Shown piece after piece: positions 20,667-28,529 of a stretch of DNA of 28,529 nucleotides. The notes under the pieces were generated by a model, which searched no databases, was not told where the DNA came from, and was given only the letters and a program-made list of their open reading frames with translations. The stretch comes from a virus. The DNA lies in IMG/VR virus record IMGVR_UViG_3300009182_000249, positions 1 to 28,529 of that record; one strand, given 5' to 3'. The stretch's first letter is position 1. The number at the start of each line of letters is the position of its first letter. The translations under genes were made by a program, and so were the position numbers.

Positions 20667-21438
20667 ACGAGATAATCTTTGCTGCTGGTAATTCTCCCTT
20701 GTCACATCCACGCCAATCTAGGATTCCCACACCCGGACGGCATATTGCATCTCCCACAACCTTGTGAGCGTATTTGGTAAGCAACTGCCAAGCTGGCGTT
20801 ACCAAGAAAATTCCCGATCCATCGTTAAAGATTCCTCCCGTGTGTCTATGGCCTCGTAGATAGATTTTTGGAACCTTATGACCTACACGGGAGTAATTCT
20901 GTCGAGCGTTGCCCATCGTTATAGACATCGCTCCTGCTTCAAGATATGCCCTAGAAGTCGTCGGCATATGGTGGGCAATATCAATGAGGGTTCCGTTGAT
21001 TTCAAGGAGTCCTTTGTCGCCTAGCCAGGTTGCGCCAATCTCTCTGGCAATCATCTTTTCCCAATCACCCACATGGCATTCTGTTCCAGCAGTCATATAA
21101 ACTGCACAAGCTATTTTAGCCAGAGGTCGCAGACACTCGATAGCCGCAAGGGTGTGATCAAGGTTAAGAGCTGCCACAATTTCACTAGACCCATGATGCC
21201 TACCCTCAATGCAGTCACCATTGATAATCAAAGCAAATGGGGTATCTTGGAAATGAGCGGCAATCTTTTTGTCTTTGTCCTGCCAGCATTGCCACAACCA
21301 TCTTTGGTGGAGATTGTTTCCTAGTCCGATTGTATTCCCTGTGGATGTTTCATGACCATTAGGCCAGAGACCAACTGTAGATCCACAATGAAGATCACTT
21401 ACGATAACAACACCAATTGGTTTTTGCTTTTTAGTCAT
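20632..21438 (-). CDS. Calcineurin-like metallophosphoesterase (268 aa)
   Basis: Metal-binding motifs in order: VSDLHCGS (13-20), NGDCIEG (73-79), GTECHVG (118-124, where GNHE/GNHD is usual), IAHH (154-157) and GHRH (196-199). These fit the binuclear metallophosphatase fold. Likely substrates are phosphodiesters or nucleotides; not determinable here. Start in the recurrent context ATCCAATGACT, with an 8-nt overlap (ATGACTAA) with the gene upstream. Confidence 0.8.
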   Translation of the reverse strand: MTKKQKPIGVVIVSDLHCGSTVGLWPNGHETSTGNTIGLGNNLHQRWLWQCWQDKDKKIAAHFQDTPFALIINGDCIEGRHHGSSEIVAALNLDHTLAAIECLRPLAKIACAVYMTAGTECHVGDWEKMIAREIGATWLGDKGLLEINGTLIDIAHHMPTTSRAYLEAGAMSITMGNARQNYSRVGHKVPKIYLRGHRHTGGIFNDGSGIFLVTPAWQLLTKYAHKVVGDAICRPGVGILDWRGCDKGELPAAKIISYEPKETKPVLG

Positions 21439-21748
21439 TGGATTGATGTGCGTAGGGTTTGGGTGGGTTGCTTGATACCAACTCCTTTAGAATGGTAGCA
21501 GCATCCCTCAAAGACACCTCCCCTTCTTCCATCATTTCTGCAAGCGTTTGGATTGATTGGATTCTTTCCATTAGATGATGACCATAGCTGATTGAGTCAA
21601 GCTGTTCTTCTCTCAAACTCTTTGCATACCAACCTGCTCCACCCGTCCAAAATTGGGTGTTATGTTCTGCCTGACCCTTTGTGTATTTCTGCCTACCATT
21701 CTCTGATGCTTTTTCCCAAATCTCCCAAGCATCTTGTTTAGCATTCAT
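21431..21748 (-). CDS. Helical hypothetical protein (105 aa)
   Basis: NAKQDAWEIWEKASENGRQK, then SLREEQLDSISYGHHLMERI, has the pattern of acidic helices sometimes seen in all-alpha NTP pyrophosphohydrolase-like phage proteins, but the key metal residues cannot be confirmed. Start at 21748, 1 nt after the stop of a 37-aa gene; an in-frame extension to 21838 runs through that gene. Ends S-N-D like two genes near 9716-10091. Confidence 0.55.
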   Translation of the reverse strand: MNAKQDAWEIWEKASENGRQKYTKGQAEHNTQFWTGGAGWYAKSLREEQLDSISYGHHLMERIQSIQTLAEMMEEGEVSLRDAATILKELVSSNPPKPYAHQSND

Positions 21749-21749
21749 A

Positions 21750-21863
21750 TCACTTTTTTCTAGGCTTACGCTTTGGTTTTTGAACCGATCCGTAACTGAC
21801 TCTTGCTTCCCGCATTGTCGATACAGTTTGTTTGGCATTTGTGGTTGTGGTTGCTTTGTTCAT
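21750..21863 (-). CDS. Basic microprotein (37 aa)
   Basis: MNKATTTTNAKQTVSTMREA, then VSYGSVQKPKRKPRKK. Thr-rich start and highly basic end. Its ATG is in an ATGA overlap with the zinc protein upstream, and its stop is 1 nt before the next gene. Composition suggests nucleic-acid binding. Confidence 0.55.
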   Translation of the reverse strand: MNKATTTTNAKQTVSTMREARVSYGSVQKPKRKPRKK

Positions 21864-22027
21864 CTTGGATTGAATCTGTTCCAGATCCGATTGGGTTTGA
21901 TGTATCCAACAACATTGCAGACATGGCAAGGCTTTTCCTTAATTCCTTTCAAGTCTTCCAAACATTCCGGGCAATACCCATTCCAATAAGCAACCGCACC
22001 AACAAAGAATCTCAAGAGCTTTTCCAT
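21860..22027 (-). CDS. Small zinc-ribbon protein (55 aa)
   Basis: CPECLEDLKGIKEKPCHVCN: C-x2-C and C-x2-C pairs at residues about 19-36. Start at 22027 overlaps the amidinotransferase stop by one base (TGATG). Function unknown. Confidence 0.6.
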   Translation of the reverse strand: MEKLLRFFVGAVAYWNGYCPECLEDLKGIKEKPCHVCNVVGYIKPNRIWNRFNPR

Positions 22028-22980
22028 CAGAATGTGATGTGCATGACTTGGCATGAACAATCCGCACCATTCTTGTCAGCTTCATCAATGTCTGCAAAGA
22101 TCACCGAGTTGTTGAACTTGTCCATTGTAGTCAACATCCACTCCATGCTCTTGCGATACTGGTGATACTCTGGCTGGAACATACCAGAGATCACGATGTT
22201 CTTGTCAGGGATGCGTATCAAGTTGGTGGCTCCAGTTGCCTCCATATCCTTTGGAACAACAATGATGTTGGCGAGTTTTTCCAGACGCTTGAATGACTCC
22301 GCATCAATTCCACTACGGCATACCATGAAATTGTCTTTGTCTAGGACATGGATGCAGCAATCCAAGTGGTAGAGATCATCACTCACCATCTTCATGGGTA
22401 TGATTTCGATACCACCCTTTTTGGAAATCCACTCTTGTGCTTTCCAATCGGAGAATTTTCCATAGCCACCAAAGTAGGTTTTATCCTTCCAATGTTTTGT
22501 CTCGGCCTCTCCCTCCCAATAGTGAGGAGGTTGGAGAACTGTATATCCCATCTTCTCAAAGAACCTGCGACCAGGCTCTTCCTCAATCGTCCTACCCGGC
22601 GCACTCATTTTGGCAAGGAAGATAAACGGATCAGTTGAGAGGCCAAGGTTAGCCACAAAATGTTGATCTTGCGCCCCCTTGGTTGGAGGCAATTCCAAAA
22701 CCTTAACACCGAGGGCAGTAATAAGTCTCTTAATCCTAGAATACTGACGCATCGCTCGTTCAGTATCTATTTTCTGACCCTTCATGAACTTGTTGTTTGG
22801 GATAGCCGTGGACAAGTATTTTGGAGGACACATCAGGAAGCTAGGCTTCCGCTTATACTGACCAGTTCCAAAACCAGCAGATTCGGTTTTCATCAGGCTA
22901 GAAACCGACGAGTCAACTTTCCCATGAATGATTGATGGGATCATGGAACCGTTTCTAAACTCCTGGGGCAAGAACTTCAT
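22027..22980 (-). CDS. Amidinotransferase-superfamily enzyme (DDAH-like)
   Basis: 317 aa. LMCPPKYLSTAIPNNKFM (49-66), DQHFVANLGL (105-114), WEGEAE (155-160), FGGYGKFS (170-177), YHLDCC (204-209) and a C-terminal GADCSC (305-310) correspond in order to the strands and catalytic Glu/His/Cys of the guanidine-modifying superfamily (dimethylargininase, arginine deiminase, amidinotransferases). The catalytic His and Cys positions appear kept. The substrate may be arginine or a derivative, but it cannot be read off; a phage metabolic gene is plausible. The first about 40 residues are extra. Preceded by a promoter so close that the mRNA may be nearly leaderless. Confidence 0.75.
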   Translation of the reverse strand: MKFLPQEFRNGSMIPSIIHGKVDSSVSSLMKTESAGFGTGQYKRKPSFLMCPPKYLSTAIPNNKFMKGQKIDTERAMRQYSRIKRLITALGVKVLELPPTKGAQDQHFVANLGLSTDPFIFLAKMSAPGRTIEEEPGRRFFEKMGYTVLQPPHYWEGEAETKHWKDKTYFGGYGKFSDWKAQEWISKKGGIEIIPMKMVSDDLYHLDCCIHVLDKDNFMVCRSGIDAESFKRLEKLANIIVVPKDMEATGATNLIRIPDKNIVISGMFQPEYHQYRKSMEWMLTTMDKFNNSVIFADIDEADKNGADCSCQVMHITF

Positions 22981-22990
22981 GCAGGAGCGG

Positions 22991-23019
22991 AGTATGCTTT
23001 AGGGCAAGTTTCAAGTCAA
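22991..23019 (-). promoter_or_regulatory. Leftward promoter of the amidinotransferase unit
   Basis: On the minus strand TTGACT (23019-23014), 17-nt spacer, CATACT (22996-22991). The -10 box ends only 10 nt before the ATG at 22980, so the transcript would have a leader of a few nucleotides or none. Confidence 0.5.
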
Positions 23020-23276
23020 TACTCCACAGGCTAAAGAAATACAAAAGAGTAAAGGAAATTCCCCCCTGATCCCCCCACCCCCAAGGTGAGAAAGCCTGTC
23101 AGAAAAGAAAAGAAATTACTGCTCTCATGTTTAATTATGGCAGAATCGCCGCAATTAAAAAAGAAAGCAGGGTATTTCTTCTCCTTTCAATCGGGTAGGG
23201 AGTTTTGATTCTCCAAAGCCGAGTTGTTGGGTCATGTGGGACGCATTCACACTCACCCTCACTTGCTATAACGGGC

Positions 23277-23323
23277 AAGGGCCGCCGAGTGATGCGCCAC
23301 TTCGACGGCCCTTTGTTTCTTTT
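23277..23323 (+). terminator. Rho-independent terminator-like hairpin
   Basis: AAGGGCCG ... CGGCCCTT outer stem (8 bp), an inner GAGTG/CACTT stem and a small loop, followed by TTTGTTTCTTTT. Orientation favours plus-strand transcription, although the stem could also act after the leftward large-terminase gene. Confidence 0.65.
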
Positions 23324-23397
23324 GAGAAAATGATGGGATCAGAATGGCGCAATCATTCAGATGGGGTAAACTTATCAAAAACGATCATGGTGTCAAC

Positions 23398-25320
23398 TCA
23401 AAATCCGTCATCATCACAACCCCTTCCTCCATACCCCCAATCCTCTTCCATCTGCTCTTCTTCCACATTGTTTTTGCTGTGGATCAATTTGTTCTCCCAA
23501 TCCCTGATCTCAAGGATGTCTAGTGATTCTGTTTCCTCTTCAAAGTTAAACTCTAGTCCTGCCCTACGGAGCATCTGGACAGCATAGGTCAAAGAGTCAG
23601 CCAAATCGGGCGACTTCTTCAAGCGTTGCTTCATATCCAGTTTTTTCTCAACTGCAACCTTCCTGCCCTTGTGGTAATAAAGACGACTACAAAGCTCGTT
23701 TACGACTTGGGAGTGGGCATCTACATTGATACCTACCAATGACCTTGTGGAGAATGCCGTGTGAACTGCAAACCAATACTCGGTCACTAATCGATCATAG
23801 GCTTCTTTACAGGTTCGCTTATCAAGGTTGCTGATCTTCCGTTCCGTAGGCATTCCCATTGAGGAAATGGGGAACAAGAACATTGCCTCTGGATGGTATT
23901 TGCTCCACTCGATGATAATTGCCCTCATCATTTTTCCACCATCACCAGAAATATCCAAACCAAAGTCCCTTGGGTGGACTCCATACTCAATACAATCCTT
24001 GACCAACTGGATTGCTATGGATTCTTCAAACACATCACCCACAGATGAGGAGTATTCTCTAGTTCCGAGGTAAAAACCTATGTTTCTGCCAGCATCATTC
24101 TGACCAAATCGGCAAAATGATGCCGCACATCTATCTCCACCAGCTGTAAATGCCGGGTCAAATCCGCAAACTACCTTGGTTCTGCCTTTCCAGACAGGTT
24201 CAAAGTTTAAATCACACCCTGCAATGAATGCTTTGGAGAAAATGGTAAGCTCAACAGAGTTATCAGGCCACCATCCATAGACATTTCGCCAATACTCAAG
24301 GGCATTTTTGTTCCCGTAGCATCGTTTTAAGGTATTTGTTTCTCCTTGAATTGTAAGGAAACGATCAAATGGGGGGATTTCCGCATCAGGTAGCTTAAAA
24401 TTGGGGCTATCTTCTCCCGAAAGGTGTAATGCAACCCCTGTGCGAGTCTTCCACTTCTTTGTGTAACGATTTACTGACTCCCATTCCATAGGATCGTCAG
24501 GTTGGCACAACTCTGTATGGGGGTTATTGGCAGTTGCCGCTGGATTTGCCATTCCTCCAAAGATGAAGTCAGGATTTGCCCCAAGGTTGACCCTGGTATC
24601 CAATGCGTAGAGATCCATTTCCGCTAACTCATCCAAAAACAACCTCATTCTGGCATTCTTACGACCTCTGGTATTCTCAACGGCTCGTTTTCCCTCTCCG
24701 CCTTTAGGGAATGCCAATGCTTTGATGGCATTTGTGTAATCTCGTTCTGTATCTTTGGTATCAATACTCTCAAAAACAATCATCCTTCGATACTCAACAA
24801 GATTTCCAATGGATGCCCCCTTGTATTGGGCTTGGATGTTACGCATTGCAATCCTGTAAAGGGTGCAAACTTTACCCCAAAGTCGATCCTCTGAAGCGTC
24901 CAGAGATGTTGATGCCACATAGGTTGAGGTAACATTTGGGGCGCAAATCCAATCAATCACAATGCAAGCAGCAACAGAAAAGGTTTTTCCGCTGGATGCA
25001 CAACCAGCAATTCCCCAATCATTCTCATTGCAGAACAAATCTATGATGTCCAAGGCATAGTTGTTGGGAATCCCTTGGGATTGGAGCAAAACATCATTAC
25101 CATAAATCAAGTTGAAGCAGTTGACCATGTGCTGTGCAGGGTTCATCAGGTCAGTATCCTCAATCCTGATGCCTCGCTTTATCCTTTCCCGGCGACCAAA
25201 CTCCCCACGAGTATAAACATACGCCATTAACTCCCGAATAAACTGTGGGCTACTCTCAAAATATGGGATGCCGTATGTGGTGTCTTTTGGCGTGTCCAGA
25301 CAAAGACCGTTATAAATCAT
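23398..25320 (-). CDS. Terminase large subunit (packaging ATPase/nuclease)
   Basis: 640 aa from the ATG at 25320. Walker A GCASSGKT (106-113), Walker B RLFLDELAEMD (226-236) with catalytic Glu, then an RNase H-like nuclease with GFDPAFTAGGD (386-396) and DFGLDISGDGG (452-462), and a late SPDLADSLTYA segment that supplies the last acidic residue. This is the motor that drives DNA into the procapsid and cuts concatemers. It reads leftward, while small terminase and portal read rightward, so it must have its own promoter in the 52-nt divergent gap. Confidence 0.9.
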   Translation of the reverse strand: MIYNGLCLDTPKDTTYGIPYFESSPQFIRELMAYVYTRGEFGRRERIKRGIRIEDTDLMNPAQHMVNCFNLIYGNDVLLQSQGIPNNYALDIIDLFCNENDWGIAGCASSGKTFSVAACIVIDWICAPNVTSTYVASTSLDASEDRLWGKVCTLYRIAMRNIQAQYKGASIGNLVEYRRMIVFESIDTKDTERDYTNAIKALAFPKGGEGKRAVENTRGRKNARMRLFLDELAEMDLYALDTRVNLGANPDFIFGGMANPAATANNPHTELCQPDDPMEWESVNRYTKKWKTRTGVALHLSGEDSPNFKLPDAEIPPFDRFLTIQGETNTLKRCYGNKNALEYWRNVYGWWPDNSVELTIFSKAFIAGCDLNFEPVWKGRTKVVCGFDPAFTAGGDRCAASFCRFGQNDAGRNIGFYLGTREYSSSVGDVFEESIAIQLVKDCIEYGVHPRDFGLDISGDGGKMMRAIIIEWSKYHPEAMFLFPISSMGMPTERKISNLDKRTCKEAYDRLVTEYWFAVHTAFSTRSLVGINVDAHSQVVNELCSRLYYHKGRKVAVEKKLDMKQRLKKSPDLADSLTYAVQMLRRAGLEFNFEEETESLDILEIRDWENKLIHSKNNVEEEQMEEDWGYGGRGCDDDGF

Positions 25321-25372
25321 GTGCAATAAGAATTGACAAATTTCTAAAAAGAATGCAAATCATTTACGCAAC

Positions 25373-25762
25373 ATGAGATTGAAAGACCGCAATGGCCCGA
25401 TACCATCAGGACTTTGGTATGAATACAGCGATGACAAAGGCACAAGGTATCGTGTGAACGGAATGGAACTTACTTATGGGTTGCAATTCACCAACAAAGT
25501 GAAGTCAGATATGCAATCAAACAATGTCCAAGTGCCAGATAATTTAGATTACTTGATTGAACAGCAAATCTGTGGAAGAATCCCAAGCCAATACTGTTGG
25601 CAAGAAGCTGGAGACAAGGTTGCAAGCGTAATCCATACCTTTGCACACTTGGGAGATCGAGTTGCGGCAAGCCTTGGAATCCATTCCAACCTTGAACAAA
25701 CCGCAAAAGGTTGCACCGCTTGTCAAAAACGCAGACAGGCAATGAACCAAACTTTAGGCTAA
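25373..25762 (+). CDS. Conserved small phage protein preceding portal (129 aa)
   Basis: IPSGLWYEYSDDKGTRYRVN, then a central helix and IEQQICGRIPSQYCW, and a C-terminal GCTACQKRR with N following. Small proteins with this C-x2-C ending occur next to phage packaging genes. The cysteine pairs may bind zinc. Ends 1 nt before the portal gene. Confidence 0.65.
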   Translation: MRLKDRNGPIPSGLWYEYSDDKGTRYRVNGMELTYGLQFTNKVKSDMQSNNVQVPDNLDYLIEQQICGRIPSQYCWQEAGDKVASVIHTFAHLGDRVAASLGIHSNLEQTAKGCTACQKRRQAMNQTLG

Positions 25763-25763
25763 A

Positions 25764-28382
25764 ATGGCAAAAACAAAAAGCATCGTAAATCGTGAAGGCG
25801 TATCTTCCTGGGGTTTTAATACCATCAATTCTAACGGTGTTGCTCCTACAAGCCGTGTTCAAACTGCCAATGATGCTTTTACAATCTGTTGGAATCTTCG
25901 CCTAGATAACGCTGGTCGTGAGCGTAAGTGGGGAAGGATTTACAAATGTTATAAGGGCTTTCCTCCAACGGATTATAGTCAGGTAGCTTCTCGCCAGTTG
26001 TCAGGAATGAGCAATGTGCCATTCCGACAGATGAAATTCATTGTTGATAACCAAAAATCCTCGTTTGTGGATATGGTTATGGAGAGAAATACCGCTGCCA
26101 ACATCATTACCAAGTTGGGCAATCCAACAGAGAAGAAGCAATGGAGCGACATTATTAGCGTTGGGTTTGATCGAATGCTCCGTTCATGGCCTTCCTACAA
26201 CTACAATGTGGAGTTGGATGTTGAGGAAATGAGCCTTTACGGAAAGGGATTTGAGATCGCAGAGGACAGGGATGGATGGCCTACCAAGAGTTTCCATAAC
26301 TCCAATGTCTTGATTCCTGATAAAACTTACGCCGATCTTACCAACCTTGGCGAGATGTGCATCAAACGTAGCTACACACCCCTTGAGTTTTGGTTAAAGA
26401 TTACTGGTGGAGAGGAAGATCCAGAGAAAGCACAGGCACACGCTACCGACATGGGTTGGAATTTCTGGGCTTGCGTGGACGCACTCCGAATGTTCACGAC
26501 AAACTACCGCAACACCTACACCAATACGGAATGGTTGAGGGATGTGGCTTCTGGTAACCTTAATCTTTCCCGGTTATACACGCTTCGCATCGAGTTGTAT
26601 GAACTCTACATCATGGAGTTTAACGGATCTATCTCCAAGATGCTCTTGCTACAAAACTACGGAGGTCTTGTCCTTGGTTATAAAGAAAACGGACGTAAGG
26701 ATTTAACTGAAGAAGAGTATCGTGACCAGACAGGGTTCCTTTACTACAAGAAAGATTGGGTAGAGAAAGACGAGAATGGTTGGGAGGACATCATTGCCCC
26801 CATGACTGATTCTACTGGTTCTGGTATTTGGCATGAGATCCAAGGTCTGGCTGAAGCAATCTTTATCCAATGCCGAGCTTACGACATCCATATGAATCGT
26901 GCATTTGATTCAATGGATTGGTCAACTCGTTTGATGCTCAAGGGTGGTTCTGCTGAATCTACCAAGAAGCTCAAACAGATGGAGTGGCAACCTTGGATGA
27001 TTCTCCCACAGGATGTTGAACCAGCACAGGTCAACTTGAGTGTTCCTCTTAACGAGTTGTTTGCAGGGATGCAGATGTATCAAGCCGATATGTATCGAGG
27101 CATTGGTGCATACAACATTGGCAATTACTCAAAGACCGGGAAAGCTAGGACAAAGAAAGAAGCGGAAATGGATGCCGCTGAATCTGCCAAACTCCAAGGC
27201 ACACAGATTCGTCGCTTCAATGACAACCAGACTCGCTGGCTCAAGATGCTCTTCAAACGCATGAGCCGCACCAAGAAAGGTGGGTATGGTTACAAACTCA
27301 AAGAAAAGTTTGTGGATTTCATGCACGAGAATGGTGTTCCTGATGAAGCATGGAAGTGGGAGAACATTGAGAACCTTGAATCCAATATGCTTTCTGGTTC
27401 TGGTAGCCCGTCTTACAAACTCATGGCTGCACAGCAGACCGTCTCCCTTACTGGCATGACCCCAATGAATGATGGTCAGGCAAATGCCATTGCTGATGCA
27501 ATTGCCGCACTCAATGGTCGCCAGAATGTCAATCGTTACTTCCAGCATACCAAACTTGAGATCCCTGATGAGCAGGGAATCATCTCAATGGAGAACATTG
27601 GTATGACTGATCCAAAAGGAAACGCCGCAAACTTCCGAGTGTATCCCGATCAAAACCACGTGGAACACTTCAAGGGTCACATCCAAGATGCCGCTGTATC
27701 AATGCAGGAAGCCCAACAAGCACTCCAAAGTGCAGGGCTTAATCCACAGACACCTACCCGTGGACAAGCCGCTGGCGGGGTTTCTGAAGAAGCTGTGGAG
27801 CTTATCAAGGACATCTACGCTTGCCTTATGCGATTCAAAGGCCCACACCTTGTCGCCCACCTTGGATTCATCCAGAAAGATCCATCCAAAAAACAGATGG
27901 CACAACAATTTGGTCAGCAGATGCAACAACTCCAGCGTGGGGTTGATGAGCTTGGTAGCCAGCTTGCCCAGATTGAGAAAGCCAAACAGCAGACTCAAGG
28001 TGATCAGTCCCAGAATATGTCACCAGAGCAGGTCAAACTTCACGCTCTTGTTGCCAAAGAGTCCATGCAAACTGACTTCCTCCAGAAGAAAGAGAACATC
28101 AAACTTGCGGCAATGGCACAGAAAGCCAAACTCCATGATGCAATGCACATGGAAAAGGCATCAACTGACCTTGCAATCAAGAGGGCAAAGGCCGCTAATG
28201 ACATCCAAATCCACCGGGCAAAGGCATCACAGAATGCACAAGTCATGGAAGATCAACATGAGCAGGAGTTGGATCACAATGAACAACAGAACTCTCAAGA
28301 CATGGCAGCTCAACAGGCCGCTATCGCACAGCAGGAAGCCATAACCACGCAAAACCCCAACACAGGACAAGAGAATGGATGA
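25764..28382 (+). CDS. Portal protein (probable)
   Basis: 872 aa, the longest complete protein here. Residues 60-600 resemble portal proteins of the large P22-like type: FIVDNQKSSFVDMVMERNTA, a long alpha/beta middle and RGIGAYNIGNYSKTGKARTK followed by KEAEMDAAESAKLQGTQIRR, the pattern of the portal wing/crown helices. The last 150 residues are Q/A-rich coiled coil (QQFGQQMQQLQRGVDELGSQ), which could form the barrel. The portal forms the dodecameric ring through which TerL threads DNA. Position next to terminase supports the call. Confidence 0.7.
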   Translation: MAKTKSIVNREGVSSWGFNTINSNGVAPTSRVQTANDAFTICWNLRLDNAGRERKWGRIYKCYKGFPPTDYSQVASRQLSGMSNVPFRQMKFIVDNQKSSFVDMVMERNTAANIITKLGNPTEKKQWSDIISVGFDRMLRSWPSYNYNVELDVEEMSLYGKGFEIAEDRDGWPTKSFHNSNVLIPDKTYADLTNLGEMCIKRSYTPLEFWLKITGGEEDPEKAQAHATDMGWNFWACVDALRMFTTNYRNTYTNTEWLRDVASGNLNLSRLYTLRIELYELYIMEFNGSISKMLLLQNYGGLVLGYKENGRKDLTEEEYRDQTGFLYYKKDWVEKDENGWEDIIAPMTDSTGSGIWHEIQGLAEAIFIQCRAYDIHMNRAFDSMDWSTRLMLKGGSAESTKKLKQMEWQPWMILPQDVEPAQVNLSVPLNELFAGMQMYQADMYRGIGAYNIGNYSKTGKARTKKEAEMDAAESAKLQGTQIRRFNDNQTRWLKMLFKRMSRTKKGGYGYKLKEKFVDFMHENGVPDEAWKWENIENLESNMLSGSGSPSYKLMAAQQTVSLTGMTPMNDGQANAIADAIAALNGRQNVNRYFQHTKLEIPDEQGIISMENIGMTDPKGNAANFRVYPDQNHVEHFKGHIQDAAVSMQEAQQALQSAGLNPQTPTRGQAAGGVSEEAVELIKDIYACLMRFKGPHLVAHLGFIQKDPSKKQMAQQFGQQMQQLQRGVDELGSQLAQIEKAKQQTQGDQSQNMSPEQVKLHALVAKESMQTDFLQKKENIKLAAMAQKAKLHDAMHMEKASTDLAIKRAKAANDIQIHRAKASQNAQVMEDQHEQELDHNEQQNSQDMAAQQAAIAQQEAITTQNPNTGQENG

Positions 28383-28529
28383 TAAAAAAGAATCTATAAT
28401 TGTATCACATGAAGGATGGTTTTTATTTTGTCCAATTTATTGGTCAGATGATAAAGAACAAGCAATTGCTAAATACGATCTTTTTTGGTTATTTGATTTA
28501 GCATTGCAAATTCAACAGTTTAGAAACTG
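28375..28529 (+). CDS. Partial gene, small AT-rich protein (51 codons visible)
   Basis: Starts at ATG 28375, overlapping the portal stop by 8 nt (ATGGATGA), and runs off the window. MDDKKESIIVSHEGWFLFCP, then IYWSDDKEQAIAKYDLFWLF: hydrophobic and aromatic-rich, AT-richer than the portal. Family not recognised. Confidence 0.55.
   Translation, partial: MDDKKESIIVSHEGWFLFCPIYWSDDKEQAIAKYDLFWLFDLALQIQQFRN

Larger units (their letters stand above)
22981..23397. other. Intergenic region between two leftward genes
   Basis: 417 nt without a convincing gene. It contains a leftward promoter near its left end, a run of C-rich sequence (23063-23082), and a strong hairpin with T-rich tail at 23277-23323. 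The segment 23160-23230 resembles tRNA fragments but does not fold as one. Confidence 0.5.

Noticed and set aside
23190-23232. tRNA-like segment GGGAGTTTTGATTCTCC
   Set aside because: The arms do not pair over five bases, there is no proper T-arm or acceptor stem, and no CCA end was found on either strand.

Overview
The window is a piece of a tailed double-stranded DNA phage (or closely related prophage) genome. It carries both terminase subunits, a long portal-like protein, a long late-phage 'polyvalent' type protein cut by the left edge, a single-strand-binding protein, a recombination pair (RecT-like annealing protein plus PD-(D/E)XK nuclease), and some 40 very small, tightly packed genes. 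No tRNA, rRNA, integrase, transposase or CRISPR array was seen. The host cannot be fixed from the sequence. A GT9-type (heptosyltransferase-like) glycosyltransferase fits a phage of Gram-negative bacteria, but this is inference. Most gene starts lack a clear Shine-Dalgarno and instead follow A/C-rich, G-poor leaders or stop/start overlaps.

Layout. (1) 1-3709, plus strand: end of the long charged protein, a 99-aa unknown, and a two-domain glycosyltransferase. (2) 3690-17621, minus strand: one about 14-kb block of roughly 45 early-type genes read leftward, most joined by ATGA or 8-nt overlaps. From upstream to downstream it holds small unknowns and a helix-turn-helix-like protein, zinc-ribbon proteins, a C5 cytosine methyltransferase with a second long open frame inside it, several basic or single-membrane-span microproteins, RecT-like protein, DUF2800-like nuclease, SSB, winged-helix protein, DUF1064-like endonuclease, a replication-protein C-terminal-type domain, more zinc-ribbon proteins, and finally an FkbM-type methyltransferase that converges on the glycosyltransferase. 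(3) 17652-18055: a 404-nt control region with a near-consensus rightward promoter. (4) 18056-19403, plus strand: small terminase subunit and two small genes, one DUF5856-like. (5) 19662-22980, mostly minus: metallopeptidase-like protein, HTH protein, calcineurin-like phosphoesterase, small zinc proteins and an amidinotransferase (DDAH-like) enzyme, with one plus-strand DnaJ-type zinc protein. (6) 23398-25320, minus: large terminase, on the opposite strand to small terminase and portal. (7) 25373-28529, plus: small conserved phage protein, portal, and the start of another gene.

Together the genes describe early DNA metabolism (binding, annealing, resection, methylation), packaging (TerS/TerL/portal) and cell-modifying functions (glycosyltransferase, FkbM methyltransferase, amidinotransferase). 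The most unusual signals are: the same-strand dual reading frame inside the methyltransferase, where one frame holds MTase motifs and the other holds seven W-x-T-P-type repeats; an AUGUG overlap of the two possible start codons; recurring identical gene-junction and leader sequences, as if genes were assembled from cassettes; and a series of microproteins too short for ordinary gene calling.
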